Shown here: positions 1-8,668 of the stretch, piece by piece
Layout of the letters: every line of letters starts with the position of its first letter
Position numbering within the stretch: position 1 is the first letter of the stretch
Made by a program: the position numbers and the translations under genes
Notes under the pieces: model-generated
Told to the model about the DNA's origin: nothing
Seen by the model: the letters and a program-made list of their open reading frames with translations, nothing else
Databases searched by the model: none
DNA from: Acidobacteriota bacterium
GTDB taxonomy: Bacteria; Acidobacteriota; Terriglobia; Bryobacterales; Bryobacteraceae
Direction of reading: 5' to 3'
Assembly: GCA_018268715.1 (NCBI GenBank)
Contig: JAFDVZ010000013.1
Location: 20,035 to 84,034, forward strand
DNA length: 64,000 nucleotides

Positions 1-551
1 CGGCCTCCGGCGCGGACAAAGTAGGTTCCCGGGTCGAGATTCCAGAGTCGATAGCGGCCGCGGTCGTCGGTGGCCGAGCTGCGGGCCTCGGATCGTACGC
101 GGCGTCCCGCGTCGACGCGCGACTGAACCGCGATAACGCTGACTCCTTGCATGGGTGCGCCGTTCTGATCGCGCACTGTTCCTTCAATAACGCACAAAGG
201 CGCCAGCCGGACGGTGACGTCTTCCTTTGAGGGGCCGAGCGCGAGTAACTGGCCGTTCACGGTGATGGAATCGGCAAACTGCGGTTTGGAGGCGGCGATT
301 TGGTACCGTCCCTCAGGAAGCGCTGCGAAGCGGAACAGGCCGGCTGCGTCGGTCAGCGCGCGTTGCTGGCTGTGCGGTTGTCCGGTCCGGAGAGCAAGTC
401 CGACTTGCAGGAGCACGACCAAGGCTCGCTTCACCGGTTCGCCTGTAACCGAGTTAACCACGCGGCCGGCGAGGACATATGACTCACGGGATTCCTGACC
501 GAACAGGGCCAGCGCCGCAGCCAGGAATAATACAACCTTTGTCAGGCGCAT
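1..551 (-). CDS. Secreted carboxypeptidase-regulatory-like domain protein (3' end cut by window edge)
   Basis: Reading the minus strand from the ATG at 551 gives 183 open codons that run off the window without a stop. Residues 1-19 look like a signal peptide (basic MRLTK, then a leucine/alanine core ending in FGQ). Two beta-sandwich modules of the carboxypeptidase regulatory type follow. The first starts near residue 26 (AGRVVNSVTGEPVKRALV) and ends with the typical GLFRF..LPEGRYQI segment. The second starts near residue 115 (IEGTVRDQNGAPMQGVSV) and ends with GRYRLWNLDPGTYFVRAGG. Such modules are common at the N-terminus of acidobacterial outer-membrane or secreted proteins. The rest lies outside, so the full function is unknown. 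It starts 28 bp after the transporter stop and may be the last gene of the same operon. Confidence 0.75.
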   Translation of the reverse strand, partial: MRLTKVVLFLAAALALFGQESRESYVLAGRVVNSVTGEPVKRALVVLLQVGLALRTGQPHSQQRALTDAAGLFRFAALPEGRYQIAASKPQFADSITVNGQLLALGPSKEDVTVRLAPLCVIEGTVRDQNGAPMQGVSVIAVQSRVDAGRRVRSEARSSATDDRGRYRLWNLDPGTYFVRAGG

Positions 552-579
552 AGGGCTCACCTAATTATAGGACGGCTGG

Positions 580-1749
580 TCAGAGGTCCTCGGCGATACG
601 GAGCCAGAGCAGCCCCCCAACGATGGCGAGAAGGGCCGCAACATGCAGCGCCGCTTCCCATCCGACCCACTCGGCCAGCAACGGAGTGAGGGCGGGAGAG
701 ATGAGACCGCCGATGTTACTTCCCATGTTCATGGCGCCGCCCGCTGAACCGGATCGAGAACCGGCGAGCCGGGTCATGGTGGCCCAGAACGGGCCTTCGA
801 CGCACAGGATCAGCGCGGTCGAGATGGCCATTGCGACCGCGGCGACGACGTCGATCGACGTGCGAGCGCCGAGGCTGAGCAGGACCCCGGCGGCCGGCAT
901 CGCGATGAGCGGCACCAGCCGGCGGCCCCATTTCTCGCCGTAGCGCGAGACGAGGTGGTCTGACAGCCATCCGCCCAGCGGGATGGAAACGATCGAAAGG
1001 AGCCAGGGAAGGCTGCCCAGCAGGGCGCCCCGCAAGAGACTGAAATGCCGGACTTCCACGAGATAGAGATAGAACCAGAATACGAAAATGTAGCCGACAT
1101 AGCCCTGAAGCGTGTAACTCGCCGTCAGCAACAGGAAATTGCCTGTGCGGTGGGGAGCGGGGGAGTCAGGCGGCGCGTTGAGCGGACGGCGCTCTGGCGC
1201 TGGCTCCTGGTTCAAGAGCCAGAGGCAGCCGGCAACCAAGGCGGGGATAGCGGTGGTCAATATCGCGGTGCGCCATCCGAACCGGACCATGAGCGCCGAC
1301 ACCAGGGGAGGCGCCGCCGCCGAACCGATTCCGATGGAGGCGATGACGAAGCCGTTGGCGCGGGCGCGTCGCTCCGGCGCAATCCAACGAGAGATGGACT
1401 GGGCGGATGCGGGAAACGTCGGGGATTCGAAGACGCCAATGAAGAAGCGGATGGCGAGTATCGCGGCAATCCAGCCAGTTATCGCAAGCAATGACGTCCC
1501 CAGCACCCAGAGAAAGGCCGAGGCCGCAAGCACCCGGCGGGCGCCGAAACGGTCCGCGAGCATCCCCGCGGGGATCTGACAGATCGCGTATCCCAGCAGG
1601 AAGGCGCTGAAGACACGTCCTAACTGCGCCTGAGACCAGCCGAATTCACGCATCATCAGCGCGCCGGTTACCGATACGTTTACGCGACACAGATAACTGG
1701 CGGCGGCGGTGAATGACAGCAACGCCACCAGCAGCCAGGGCCGCCTCAC
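580..1749 (-). CDS. MFS transporter, anion:cation symporter (ACS)-like
   Basis: Major facilitator superfamily carrier of about 389 residues with some twelve hydrophobic helices, the usual size. The motif-A-like loop is GMLADRFGARRV between helices 2 and 3, and a second LGGWLSDHLVSRYGEKWGRR loop marks the start of the C-terminal half. The layout and the RVNVSVTGALMMREFGW N-terminus resemble ACS-family carriers of hexuronates and other organic anions; the substrate is inferred only. I start it at the GTG at 1749, whose GTGA overlaps the stop of the acetyltransferase gene. The open frame extends upstream to 2127, but that part is arginine/proline-rich antisense-like sequence. It is the third gene of a coupled set with the glycosidase and acetyltransferase. 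Confidence 0.85.
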   Translation of the reverse strand: MRRPWLLVALLSFTAAASYLCRVNVSVTGALMMREFGWSQAQLGRVFSAFLLGYAICQIPAGMLADRFGARRVLAASAFLWVLGTSLLAITGWIAAILAIRFFIGVFESPTFPASAQSISRWIAPERRARANGFVIASIGIGSAAAPPLVSALMVRFGWRTAILTTAIPALVAGCLWLLNQEPAPERRPLNAPPDSPAPHRTGNFLLLTASYTLQGYVGYIFVFWFYLYLVEVRHFSLLRGALLGSLPWLLSIVSIPLGGWLSDHLVSRYGEKWGRRLVPLIAMPAAGVLLSLGARTSIDVVAAVAMAISTALILCVEGPFWATMTRLAGSRSGSAGGAMNMGSNIGGLISPALTPLLAEWVGWEAALHVAALLAIVGGLLWLRIAEDL

Positions 1750-2198
1750 CGGCTGAGCCTTTTGTACATGATAATTTCCGACGCGGTTTCGAGGGAGTAT
1801 CCGGGAATCTCTCCTACGCGCTGGTAGCCGAGACGCTGGTACAGGGCGAAGGCGCGTTGATTGAACGAGGAAACCAGCAGGAAGATCGATCGGGCGGACG
1901 GGAATTCGGCTTCGGCTCGTTCGAGCAGCAAGTGTCCGAGCCCCTGGCCGCGGGCGTCCGGCGCAACGGCGATCGATGCGAGATAGGGCGATCCCGCCAA
2001 TCCCCGCGGGTGCAGGAGCATGAACCCAACGGGTTCTCCGGATTCGCGGCGGGCCACCAGCAGCGTGTATTCGGGATGAGTGAGGCGCGCGAGGCACTCC
2101 TCGTAGCGACGGCCCAGCGTGATCCACGGGTCAGTCGACTCCATGAGCCGAGCGCACCAGTCGGCGTCATTCTCGCGCGCCGGGCCGATGGCGATCAT
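1746..2198 (-). CDS. GNAT family N-acetyltransferase
   Basis: A 150-residue GCN5-related acetyltransferase, the normal single-domain size. The acetyl-CoA binding motif A is clear: LASIAVAPDARGQGLGHLLL with the Q/R-x-x-G-x-G/A signature, followed by a conserved late FALYQRLGYQRVGE segment (motif B). The ATG at 2198 overlaps the stop of the upstream glycosidase gene (ATGA), and its own TGA overlaps the GTG start of the transporter, so the three are translationally coupled. The acceptor is unknown: GNAT enzymes modify amino groups of small molecules or protein N-termini, and nothing here narrows it. Confidence 0.85.
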   Translation of the reverse strand: MIAIGPARENDADWCARLMESTDPWITLGRRYEECLARLTHPEYTLLVARRESGEPVGFMLLHPRGLAGSPYLASIAVAPDARGQGLGHLLLERAEAEFPSARSIFLLVSSFNQRAFALYQRLGYQRVGEIPGYSLETASEIIMYKRLSR

Positions 2199-3313
2199 TT
2201 GCCCGCCCCCGTGATTTCGCGGATGAATTTCACTTCTTCGGACCAGTAGGGCGAGCCGTCGGTCCGGAAGACTTCGTGGAACCAGATGGAGGGCTCGCGA
2301 TCCGTGTAGGGGCTCTTCCATGAGTCCCACGGCAGGTAGGTCTGAGTCTTGCCGGCCACGAGCCCCCAGTTCATCGCGGCCACCTTGTGCTTTTTCGCCA
2401 CCGGCAGGCTGCCTTCGAAGGTGCTGCCGTTGCCACGGGCCATGTACTCGGTGCACAGAATCGGGCGGTTATAGCGTTGAAGCCACTCAATCCGTTTCTC
2501 GAACTCAGGCGCCGGGTCGTAGTTATGAAACGATAGAACGTCCGATTCGGCAAGTTGGATACGAGCCATGGCGGTGAGTTTGTCGTCGGACGACCAGTCG
2601 CTTTGCCACACGCCGCTGGTGAGAGGCTGCGACGGATGCGCCGACCGTGCCCAGGCGAACGCCTTCGGCAGCAACGCAAGGACGAGTTCCTTCTTTGCGG
2701 GAGGCTCCTTTGACTTATAACTCGAGTCGTTCGTGTTATCGGGTTCGTTCCAGATATCCCAGCCGAGCACCCGGGCATCCTTCGCGAAGGCGGCCACAAC
2801 CCCCTTCACGTATGCTTCCAGGCGCGCGTGCTCGGCGGGATTCGCCAGAGCCTGGGCCCCGGGCGCCTGGACCCAACCGGAGTTATGAACGCCCGGCGTC
2901 GGGGCATGCTGCTTACCCGGCTTCGGGTTGGGATCCCAACAGGAGTCGAATAGCACAAACAACGGCCGGATGTGATGTTTGGCGGCGATTTGGAGAAAGC
3001 GGTCGATGCGGCGCTTGAAGCCGGCCGGATCGTCGCGCCACGGAAGGTCGTGGAGGAAGACGCGCATGGTGTTCATGCCGATGGACTCGGCCCAGCCGAG
3101 TTCCTTGTCGATGCGGGCCGGGTCGAAGGTGGCGGCCTGCCACATCTCCAATTCGTTGATGGCCGTCGCCGGAATGTAGTTGGCGCCGACCAGCCAGGGC
3201 TGTCGCGAATACCAGGCGTTCGCCTGCGCTTCGGTCCAGCGTTGGGAGAAGGCGGAGGCGGCGAGCGCCGTTGCGAGCGGGAGTAGTGTACGAAGACGGA
3301 GCATAATCTCCAT
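2195..3313 (-). CDS. Secreted GH5-like glycoside hydrolase (clan GH-A)
   Basis: A 372-residue secreted TIM-barrel glycosidase. Residues 1-23 are a signal peptide ending ASAFSQ. Both clan GH-A glutamates are visible: E190 in WDIWNEPDN (acid/base, after strand 4) and E289 in CTEYMARG (nucleophile, after strand 7). Early barrel motifs are GANYIPA and NTMRVFLHDLPW. Proteins of this type are often annotated as cellulases or 1,4-beta-xylanases; the actual glycan is not deducible. A second possible ATG lies three codons downstream. It heads an overlapping operon with an acetyltransferase and an MFS carrier, which fits uptake of a released sugar or sugar acid, but that link is inference. Confidence 0.85.
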   Translation of the reverse strand: MEIMLRLRTLLPLATALAASAFSQRWTEAQANAWYSRQPWLVGANYIPATAINELEMWQAATFDPARIDKELGWAESIGMNTMRVFLHDLPWRDDPAGFKRRIDRFLQIAAKHHIRPLFVLFDSCWDPNPKPGKQHAPTPGVHNSGWVQAPGAQALANPAEHARLEAYVKGVVAAFAKDARVLGWDIWNEPDNTNDSSYKSKEPPAKKELVLALLPKAFAWARSAHPSQPLTSGVWQSDWSSDDKLTAMARIQLAESDVLSFHNYDPAPEFEKRIEWLQRYNRPILCTEYMARGNGSTFEGSLPVAKKHKVAAMNWGLVAGKTQTYLPWDSWKSPYTDREPSIWFHEVFRTDGSPYWSEEVKFIREITGAGK

Positions 3314-3355
3314 TCAGCCTATAGCAACGCGGCGAGGTGTAGAATTAGTACGCTT

Positions 3356-4573
3356 ATGTCCGAATCAACCCCAGCCTCCGGCCGGCGCGATTTCTTCAAG
3401 ACCGCCGCGGCCGGCTCCGGACTGCTCCTCGTCAAGCCGCGAACTGTCTTCAGCTACCAGGCCAATTCCACCGTGGAACTCGGGCTGGTTGGCTGCGGCG
3501 GACGCGGCAACTGGATCGGCCCGTTCTTCCCCGAATTCACGGGGGCCAGAATCGTCGCCGTGGCCGACGTGATCCGCGAGCACCTGGACGCCACCGCGCC
3601 GAAGTTCAAAGTGGGGGCGTCGCGCGCCTACTACGGCCCGGACGCGTACCGGGAACTTGCGGCGTCGAAGCTGGATGGAGTGATCGTGGAGACGCCCACC
3701 TACTTCCATCCCGAGCAGGTGAAGGCGGGGGTGGACGCGGGCAAGCACGTTTACTGCGCTAAACCCGTGGCGGTGGATGTGCCCGGCTGCAAGAGCATCC
3801 TCGAATCGGGGCGGAAGGCGGCGGCCAACGGCAAGACGCTGCTGGTGGATTTCCAGACTCGCTCGCAACCGGTGTACCAGGAGGCCGTCGCTCGCGTGCA
3901 TCGGGGCGATATCGGCAAGCCCGCCATGGCGCAGACGCTGTATTATGCGGGGCGGCCGGCGGCCGATAAGTCGAAGCCAGGCATGGATCCCGGCCAGGGG
4001 CGGATCATGAACTTCTACATGGACCGCGTGCTGGGCGGCGACATCATCGTCGAACAGAACATCCATGTGATCGATGTGACGAACTGGCTGTTGAAGGGAC
4101 ATCCGCTGAAGGCGCACGGGACGGGCGGGCGGACCGACTGGTGCGGCACGAAATTCGACGCCGGCGACGCTTACGATCATTTTGTCATCACGTATTGGTA
4201 TCCGAACGAGGTGCAGTGCAGTTTCAGCTCGAACCAGCTGACCAACTCGTTTTCGGATCTCTGCGTACGCGTTTTTGGCGTCGATGGGTGCGCCGATACC
4301 CACTACGGCGGGCTGATTCGCATCACCGGCAAGAACGCCTGGATGGGCTCAGAGAAGGACGATACGTTCCGCCAGGGCGCGATCAACAACGTCAAGGCGT
4401 TTGTAGAGAGCATACGGACGGGCAGGCCGCTGAACAATGTCGAGGAATCCGTGCGGAGCAACCTCACCGCGATTCTGGGCCGGACGGCGGCTTACAAGCA
4501 GACCACGGTGAGTTGGGAGGAACTGCTGGCCTCAAACGAGCGCTGGCACGCCGACCTGAAGCTGCAATGGTGA
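3356..4573 (+). CDS. Tat-exported Gfo/Idh/MocA family oxidoreductase
   Basis: A 405-residue NAD(P)-dependent sugar oxidoreductase of the Gfo/Idh/MocA family. The N-terminus carries a twin-arginine motif (GRRDFFK, residues 9-15) before a short hydrophobic stretch, as in glucose-fructose oxidoreductase homologues exported folded. The Rossmann fingerprint is GLVGCGGRG (about 43-51). Where most family members have the EKP nucleotide-binding triplet, this protein has AKP (135-137), keeping the lysine. The C-terminal half is the usual alpha/beta substrate domain. It ends 4 bp before the TIM-barrel isomerase, and such pairs commonly act on sugars or keto-sugars. Substrate unknown. Confidence 0.88.
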   Translation: MSESTPASGRRDFFKTAAAGSGLLLVKPRTVFSYQANSTVELGLVGCGGRGNWIGPFFPEFTGARIVAVADVIREHLDATAPKFKVGASRAYYGPDAYRELAASKLDGVIVETPTYFHPEQVKAGVDAGKHVYCAKPVAVDVPGCKSILESGRKAAANGKTLLVDFQTRSQPVYQEAVARVHRGDIGKPAMAQTLYYAGRPAADKSKPGMDPGQGRIMNFYMDRVLGGDIIVEQNIHVIDVTNWLLKGHPLKAHGTGGRTDWCGTKFDAGDAYDHFVITYWYPNEVQCSFSSNQLTNSFSDLCVRVFGVDGCADTHYGGLIRITGKNAWMGSEKDDTFRQGAINNVKAFVESIRTGRPLNNVEESVRSNLTAILGRTAAYKQTTVSWEELLASNERWHADLKLQW

Positions 4574-4577
4574 TCCG

Positions 4578-5402
4578 ATGCTAAGCCGCCGCACATTGTT
4601 GAGCTGCGCCGCCGCGCTCCCGCTGGTGTCGGCCAAGACGCCTGGTTTGCGGTTCGGCGTGATGGACGGCGTGCTGAAGAAGACGTCGGATCCGGACGCT
4701 TGCGCCATCGCCCGTCGCATCGGACTGGAGGGCGTCCAGGTGACCCTGGGGCGTCCGAAAGACGGGCGGTTGGCGCTGGAGGATCCCGAATTGCAGGCGC
4801 GTTGGGTCGCAGCCTCGAAGGCGGCTGGAATTCGCCTCGACGCAACCTACATCGACGTGTTGCACGACGAGTGCCTGAAGGACAACGCGCAGGCGCGGGA
4901 CCGGGTGCGCAAGGGGATCGAGATTACTCGAAAGCTGAACGCGCCCATCCTGATGACCGTCTTCTTCGGCGAGTGCGCCATTCAGAACCGTGCGGAGGCG
5001 GACGCCGTCGCCGGGGCGTTTCGCGAACTCGCGCCGGAGGCGGAGGCGGCGGGCGTCATTCTCGGCTTCGAGAACATGCTCGACGCGGAGGACAACCTGC
5101 GCGTCTACGATCGTGTCGCCTCGCGCGCCTTCAAGATCTACTACGACGTGGGCAACTCCACGACGCGGGGCTACGATGTCCCCAATGAGATCCGGCAGTT
5201 GGGCAGGGACCGGATCTGCCAGTTCCACTTCAAGGACGGGCGGAGTTATCTGGGTCAGGGGAAGGTGAGTTATCCGCCGATTCTCGATGCGATTCGCGAG
5301 ATCGGGTTTTCCGGATTCGCGAACCTGGAGACCTCGAGCCCTTCGGGCGACCCGGAAGCCGACACCCGAAAGAATCTGAGTTATCTGAAGACATTGATAT
5401 GA
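4578..5402 (+). CDS. Sugar phosphate isomerase/epimerase family (xylose isomerase-like TIM barrel)
   Basis: A 274-residue xylose isomerase-like TIM barrel (AP endonuclease 2 fold). The N-terminus (MLSRRTLLSCAAALPLVSA) looks like a twin-arginine-type signal, so it probably acts outside the cytoplasm with the preceding oxidoreductase. Likely metal-ligand segments are ILGFENMLDAEDN, IYYDVGNSTTRG, FHFKDGRSYLGQG and NLETSSPSGD, spread along the barrel as expected. The gene lies 4 bp after the oxidoreductase and its TGA overlaps the ATG of the amidohydrolase (ATGA), so the three form a coupled operon. The specific sugar is not deducible. Confidence 0.85.
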   Translation: MLSRRTLLSCAAALPLVSAKTPGLRFGVMDGVLKKTSDPDACAIARRIGLEGVQVTLGRPKDGRLALEDPELQARWVAASKAAGIRLDATYIDVLHDECLKDNAQARDRVRKGIEITRKLNAPILMTVFFGECAIQNRAEADAVAGAFRELAPEAEAAGVILGFENMLDAEDNLRVYDRVASRAFKIYYDVGNSTTRGYDVPNEIRQLGRDRICQFHFKDGRSYLGQGKVSYPPILDAIREIGFSGFANLETSSPSGDPEADTRKNLSYLKTLI

Positions 5403-6631
5403 GATTGATGCTGTTGCTACTCCTGGCTGTCGCCAGTCAGGCCCAGACTGTCATTCGGGCGGCGCGGGTATTCGACGGCGAGTCGATGCGCGAGGGTTGG
5501 GCAGTGCGCATTGAGGGAGACCGAATCACGGCCGCGGGCCCGTCGGCCTCCGTCTCCACGGCCCAGGCTCGCATTATCGACCTGGGCGGCGTCACGCTGA
5601 TGCCCGGTTTGGTGGAGGGGCACTCCCACATCCTGCTGCATCCCTACAATGAAACGCCCTGGAACGACCAGGTGCTCAAGGAGGGAGTGGCGTTACGGGC
5701 GGCGCGCGCGGTGAATCACCTTCGCTCCACTCTGATGGCTGGATTCACCACCATGCGCGATCTGGGGACCGAGGGCGCGGGATACGCGGACGTCGAGTTG
5801 CAGCAGGCGCTGCGCGAGGGCATTGCGATCGGCCCGCGGACGCTGGTGGCCACTCGTGCGATTGTCGCGACCGGCGCCTACGCGCCCAAGGGGTACGCGC
5901 TCGAGTTCCGCGTGCCGCAGGGCGCCGAGGAGGCCGACGGAACCGACAGCCTGATCCGGACTGTTCGCGATCAGATCGGCCACGGCGCCGAATGGATCAA
6001 GCTGTACGGCGACTATCGCTGGGGGCCGCATCGCGGCGCGTATCCGACGTTTTCGCAGGAGGAAATGACGCTCGCTGTGGCGACGGCGCGCGCAGCGGGT
6101 GTGCCGGTGGCGGTGCACGCGTCAACGCCCGAAGGAATTCGGCGCGCCACGCTGGCCGGCGCGGAGACGATCGAGCACGGCGACGACGGAACGCTGGAGG
6201 TCTTTCGCCTGATGAAGGCGCGGAACGTCGCGCTGTGTCCGACCGTGGCCGCGGGCGACGCGACCGCGCAGTATGCGGGTTGGAAGAAAGGGCAGCAGCC
6301 GGAGCCGCCTTCGGTGACGCGGAAGCGGGCCAGTTTCAAGCTGGCGCTCGAATCCGGGGTTACGATTCTCAGCGGCAGCGACATCGGCGTATTCGCGCAC
6401 GGCGACAACGCGCGGGAGATCGAGATGATGGTGGATTACGGCATGACGCCGCTCGCCGCTCTCGAGTCCGCGACATCGGTGGCGGGGCGCGTACTCCACA
6501 TGGACATCGGGCGCGTGAAACCGGGAATGTTCGCCGATCTTGTCGCCGTGGAGGGGAATCCGGCAACCGATATTCACGCCCTGCGGCGCGTCAAGTTCGT
6601 GATGAAAGCCGGCGTCGTGTACAAGGATTGA
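5399..6631 (+). CDS. Secreted metal-dependent amidohydrolase
   Basis: A 410-residue amidohydrolase-superfamily enzyme, probably periplasmic, with an N-terminal signal (MRLMLLLLLAVASQAQ). The first metal motif reads VEGHSHILLHPY, with HSH as the H-x-H pair. A lysine that may be the bridging carbamate is in EWIKLYGDYRW, later histidines are in AVHAST and IEHGDD, and the catalytic aspartate is in SGSDIGVFAHGDN. The architecture resembles imidazolonepropionase-like and prolidase-type amidohydrolases, often annotated as Xaa-Pro dipeptidase; I would not claim the substrate. It overlaps the TIM-barrel gene by 4 bp. Confidence 0.85.
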   Translation: MRLMLLLLLAVASQAQTVIRAARVFDGESMREGWAVRIEGDRITAAGPSASVSTAQARIIDLGGVTLMPGLVEGHSHILLHPYNETPWNDQVLKEGVALRAARAVNHLRSTLMAGFTTMRDLGTEGAGYADVELQQALREGIAIGPRTLVATRAIVATGAYAPKGYALEFRVPQGAEEADGTDSLIRTVRDQIGHGAEWIKLYGDYRWGPHRGAYPTFSQEEMTLAVATARAAGVPVAVHASTPEGIRRATLAGAETIEHGDDGTLEVFRLMKARNVALCPTVAAGDATAQYAGWKKGQQPEPPSVTRKRASFKLALESGVTILSGSDIGVFAHGDNAREIEMMVDYGMTPLAALESATSVAGRVLHMDIGRVKPGMFADLVAVEGNPATDIHALRRVKFVMKAGVVYKD

Positions 6632-6840
6632 CGCACGCAAACGGGGTCTGCGTTCGTGAACCGGCGTTAATGCTGCGCGGCCGCCCATGGCCGCAATCGA
6701 GCGGGGTGGTGGTTTTCAACCGGTCGAGTCGAGCGGGCATTTGGAGCAACCCCTGCCCTGTCAACGCGTTCCACTTTGGCGAGTGACGTGCCAGATTGTT
6801 TGGCGGCGCTGTGGGATTGGCGTCGAGAGGAAGGTGGACC

Positions 6841-8472
6841 ATGAGAGCATCCAGATTCGTCGGCAACGGCTTCGGCATCGCGTGCGCGGTTCTGATCGCC
6901 ATTGTCGCGCCCGCGTCGGCGCAAACTGACCCGGATCAGATGGCGGCAGGCTCGCAGCTGCTGGCGCCGGCTCAACTGGAGAATCTGGTGGCTCCAGTGG
7001 CGCTGTATCCTGACCCGCTGCTCAGCCAGGTGCTGGCGGCTTCCACGTATCCTCTGGAGGTGGTGGAGGCGCAGCAGTGGCTGCAACAGAACAACGGATT
7101 GCGGGGCGAACAACTGATGGACGCCGCGCGGCAGCAGAACTGGGACGCCAGCGTATCGGCGCTGGTGGCGTTCCCCGATGTTCTGGCCCTGCTGAATCGC
7201 GACATCCGCTGGACCACCGACTTGGGTAACGCGTTCCTTGGGCAACAGCAGGATGTGATGGCGGCGGTGCAACGCATGCGGGTTCGCGCCCAGCAGAACG
7301 GACGGCTCGCGTCGACGCCGCAGCAGACGGTGCGGATGGAAAATGACGGCGGACAGACGGCGGTGGTCATCGAACCCGCCACCCCGCAGGTCATCTACGT
7401 GCCGGTGTACAACCCTGAGTACGTTTGGGGGCCGCCGTCATGGGGCTACTACCCTCCGCTGTGGTATCCGACGGTCGGCTATGGATTCGGATTCGGACCG
7501 GGCATCTATCTGGGTGGATTCTTCCCAGGATGGGCCGTGGGCTGGAGCGGCTGGGGATTCGGTTGGGGCTGGGGATGCGGCTGGTTCGGGCGCGGGCTGT
7601 TCGTGAATCCCGTGTTCTTTAGCCACTACGGCTACCATGGCTACTACGGAGGCAGCCGTTTCTATGCGGGCGGACGGTTTGTCGGCGGCGGCCGCGGCGT
7701 CTGGGCGCACGATTCGTATCATCGCGCCGGCGTGTCGTATGGCAATGCGCGAGTGGCGGCGAACTACCAGAACGCGCGGTTTTCCGAAGGCAGGATGAAC
7801 GCCGGCATGCGCGGCGCGGGTGGATTTTCGAGCGGCCGCGGGTATCAGGGCGGATCGTCCTACGCCAATGGCGGCGGTCGGGGATTCTACGGCGCCAATC
7901 AGGGTTCGCGCTCCTATTCCTCCGGGCAGAACGGCGGCCGGAGTTACTCCCAGCCCGGTTATAGCAGGAATTACTCGACTCAGGGCTATCGCGGTAACTC
8001 GGGCGGTAATGGCGAGGCGTCGCGGAGTTACTCGTCGCCTCGCAGCTACGGCGGTGGACGCTCCTACTCGAGCGGTCCCAGCGCCGGATCCTACGGCGGT
8101 GGACGCTCCTACTCGAGCGGCCCCAGCGCCGGATCCTACAGCGGTGGACGCTCTTACTCGAGCGGTCCCAGCGCCGGATCCTACGGCGGCGGGCGTTCCT
8201 ACTCGAGCGGTCCCAGCGCCGGATCCTACGGCGGCGGACGCTCTTACTCGAGCGGCCCTAGCGCCGGGTCCTACAGCGGCGGGCGTTCCTACTCGAGCGG
8301 CGGTTACAGCAGCGGCGGTGGACGATCGTTCGGCGGCGGTGGCTTCAGCAGCGGAGGCGGACGATCTTCCGGGGGCGGAAGCTTCAGCAGCGGAGGAGGC
8401 GGACGCTCCTTTGGCGGTGGCGGCGGACATGCCTCGGGCGGCGGCGGTGGCGGCCGCGGCGGGCGCAGATAG
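6841..8472 (+). CDS. DUF3300 domain protein with Gly/Ser/Tyr-rich repeat tail
   Basis: Exported protein of 543 residues. A signal peptide (to about residue 28, ASAQ) precedes a DUF3300 domain running to about residue 200, recognisable by LLAPAQLENLVAPVALYPDPLLSQVLAAS and ending with VIYVPVYNPEYVWG, which I quote only in part as conserved blocks. Then comes a Trp/Gly/Tyr-rich segment and a low-complexity tail of Gly, Ser, Tyr and Arg. The ATG at 6841 is preceded by GAGGAAGG; an in-frame start at 6796 would add 15 residues before the signal peptide. Function is unknown; the tail looks like a disordered, possibly cell-surface, region. The frame ends just before a strong terminator. Confidence 0.82.
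   Translation: MRASRFVGNGFGIACAVLIAIVAPASAQTDPDQMAAGSQLLAPAQLENLVAPVALYPDPLLSQVLAASTYPLEVVEAQQWLQQNNGLRGEQLMDAARQQNWDASVSALVAFPDVLALLNRDIRWTTDLGNAFLGQQQDVMAAVQRMRVRAQQNGRLASTPQQTVRMENDGGQTAVVIEPATPQVIYVPVYNPEYVWGPPSWGYYPPLWYPTVGYGFGFGPGIYLGGFFPGWAVGWSGWGFGWGWGCGWFGRGLFVNPVFFSHYGYHGYYGGSRFYAGGRFVGGGRGVWAHDSYHRAGVSYGNARVAANYQNARFSEGRMNAGMRGAGGFSSGRGYQGGSSYANGGGRGFYGANQGSRSYSSGQNGGRSYSQPGYSRNYSTQGYRGNSGGNGEASRSYSSPRSYGGGRSYSSGPSAGSYGGGRSYSSGPSAGSYSGGRSYSSGPSAGSYGGGRSYSSGPSAGSYGGGRSYSSGPSAGSYSGGRSYSSGGYSSGGGRSFGGGGFSSGGGRSSGGGSFSSGGGGRSFGGGGGHASGGGGGGRGGRR
8047..8300 (+). repeat. 45-bp coding tandem repeat, five full units plus a partial sixth
   Basis: Five consecutive 45-bp units (8047-8271) and a partial sixth encode the 15-residue unit Y-(G/S)-GGRSYSSGPSAGS in the DUF3300 protein. 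Units differ by a few mostly synonymous bases, except Gly/Ser at position 2. Almost every unit keeps CTCGAG and GGATCC hexamers. This is the pattern of a recently expanded in-frame minisatellite whose copy number can vary without breaking the frame. Confidence 0.9.
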
Positions 8473-8483
8473 ATTCTCTTGGG

Positions 8484-8508
8484 GGGGCGGCTTTAAGCCG
8501 CCCCTTTT
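8484..8508 (+). terminator. Rho-independent terminator of the DUF3300 gene
   Basis: An 8-bp perfect GC stem (GGGGCGGC at 8484-8491, GCCGCCCC at 8497-8504) with loop TTTAA is followed directly by TTTT, 11 bp after the stop codon. It sits between convergent genes; the minus-strand small membrane gene ends at 8528. Confidence 0.85.
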
Positions 8509-8527
8509 CAATTTCTGGGAGGCGTCT

Positions 8528-8668
8528 TCACCTGCCCGCGCAAATGACGCCGAAGATCACGATCGCGATCAACACCACCCCCACTGTCAGAGTGGACGTC
8601 ATCACCGCGGCGAGCGAGCCTCTGAACCGCTCTTCCGTCTCCTTGACATGCATGATTCTGGCCGACAT
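8528..8668 (-). CDS. Small single-pass membrane protein (46 aa)
   Basis: A 46-residue frame, MSARIMHVKETEERFRGSLA at its start, with one clear transmembrane helix near the C-terminus (about residues 20-43, TLTVGVVLIAIVIFGVI core). The choice of start rests on a perfect GGAGG at 8678-8682, nine bases upstream of the ATG at 8668; the longer open frame to 8716 has no such site. The charged N-terminus and hydrophobic C-terminus suggest a small inner-membrane protein of unknown role. I do not recognise a family. It is monocistronic between the DUF3300 terminator and the divergent DUF1800 gene. Confidence 0.55.
   Translation of the reverse strand: MSARIMHVKETEERFRGSLAAVMTSTLTVGVVLIAIVIFGVICAGR

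Noticed and set aside
6632..6840. tRNA or small RNA gene in the 209-bp gap before the DUF3300 gene
   Set aside because: No cloverleaf, no TTCGAAT-type arm, no terminator; only the upstream region of the DUF3300 gene.
7438..8511. 357-codon minus-strand open frame through the repeat tract
   Set aside because: Open only because of the glycine-codon-rich repeats on the other strand; Ala/Arg low complexity.
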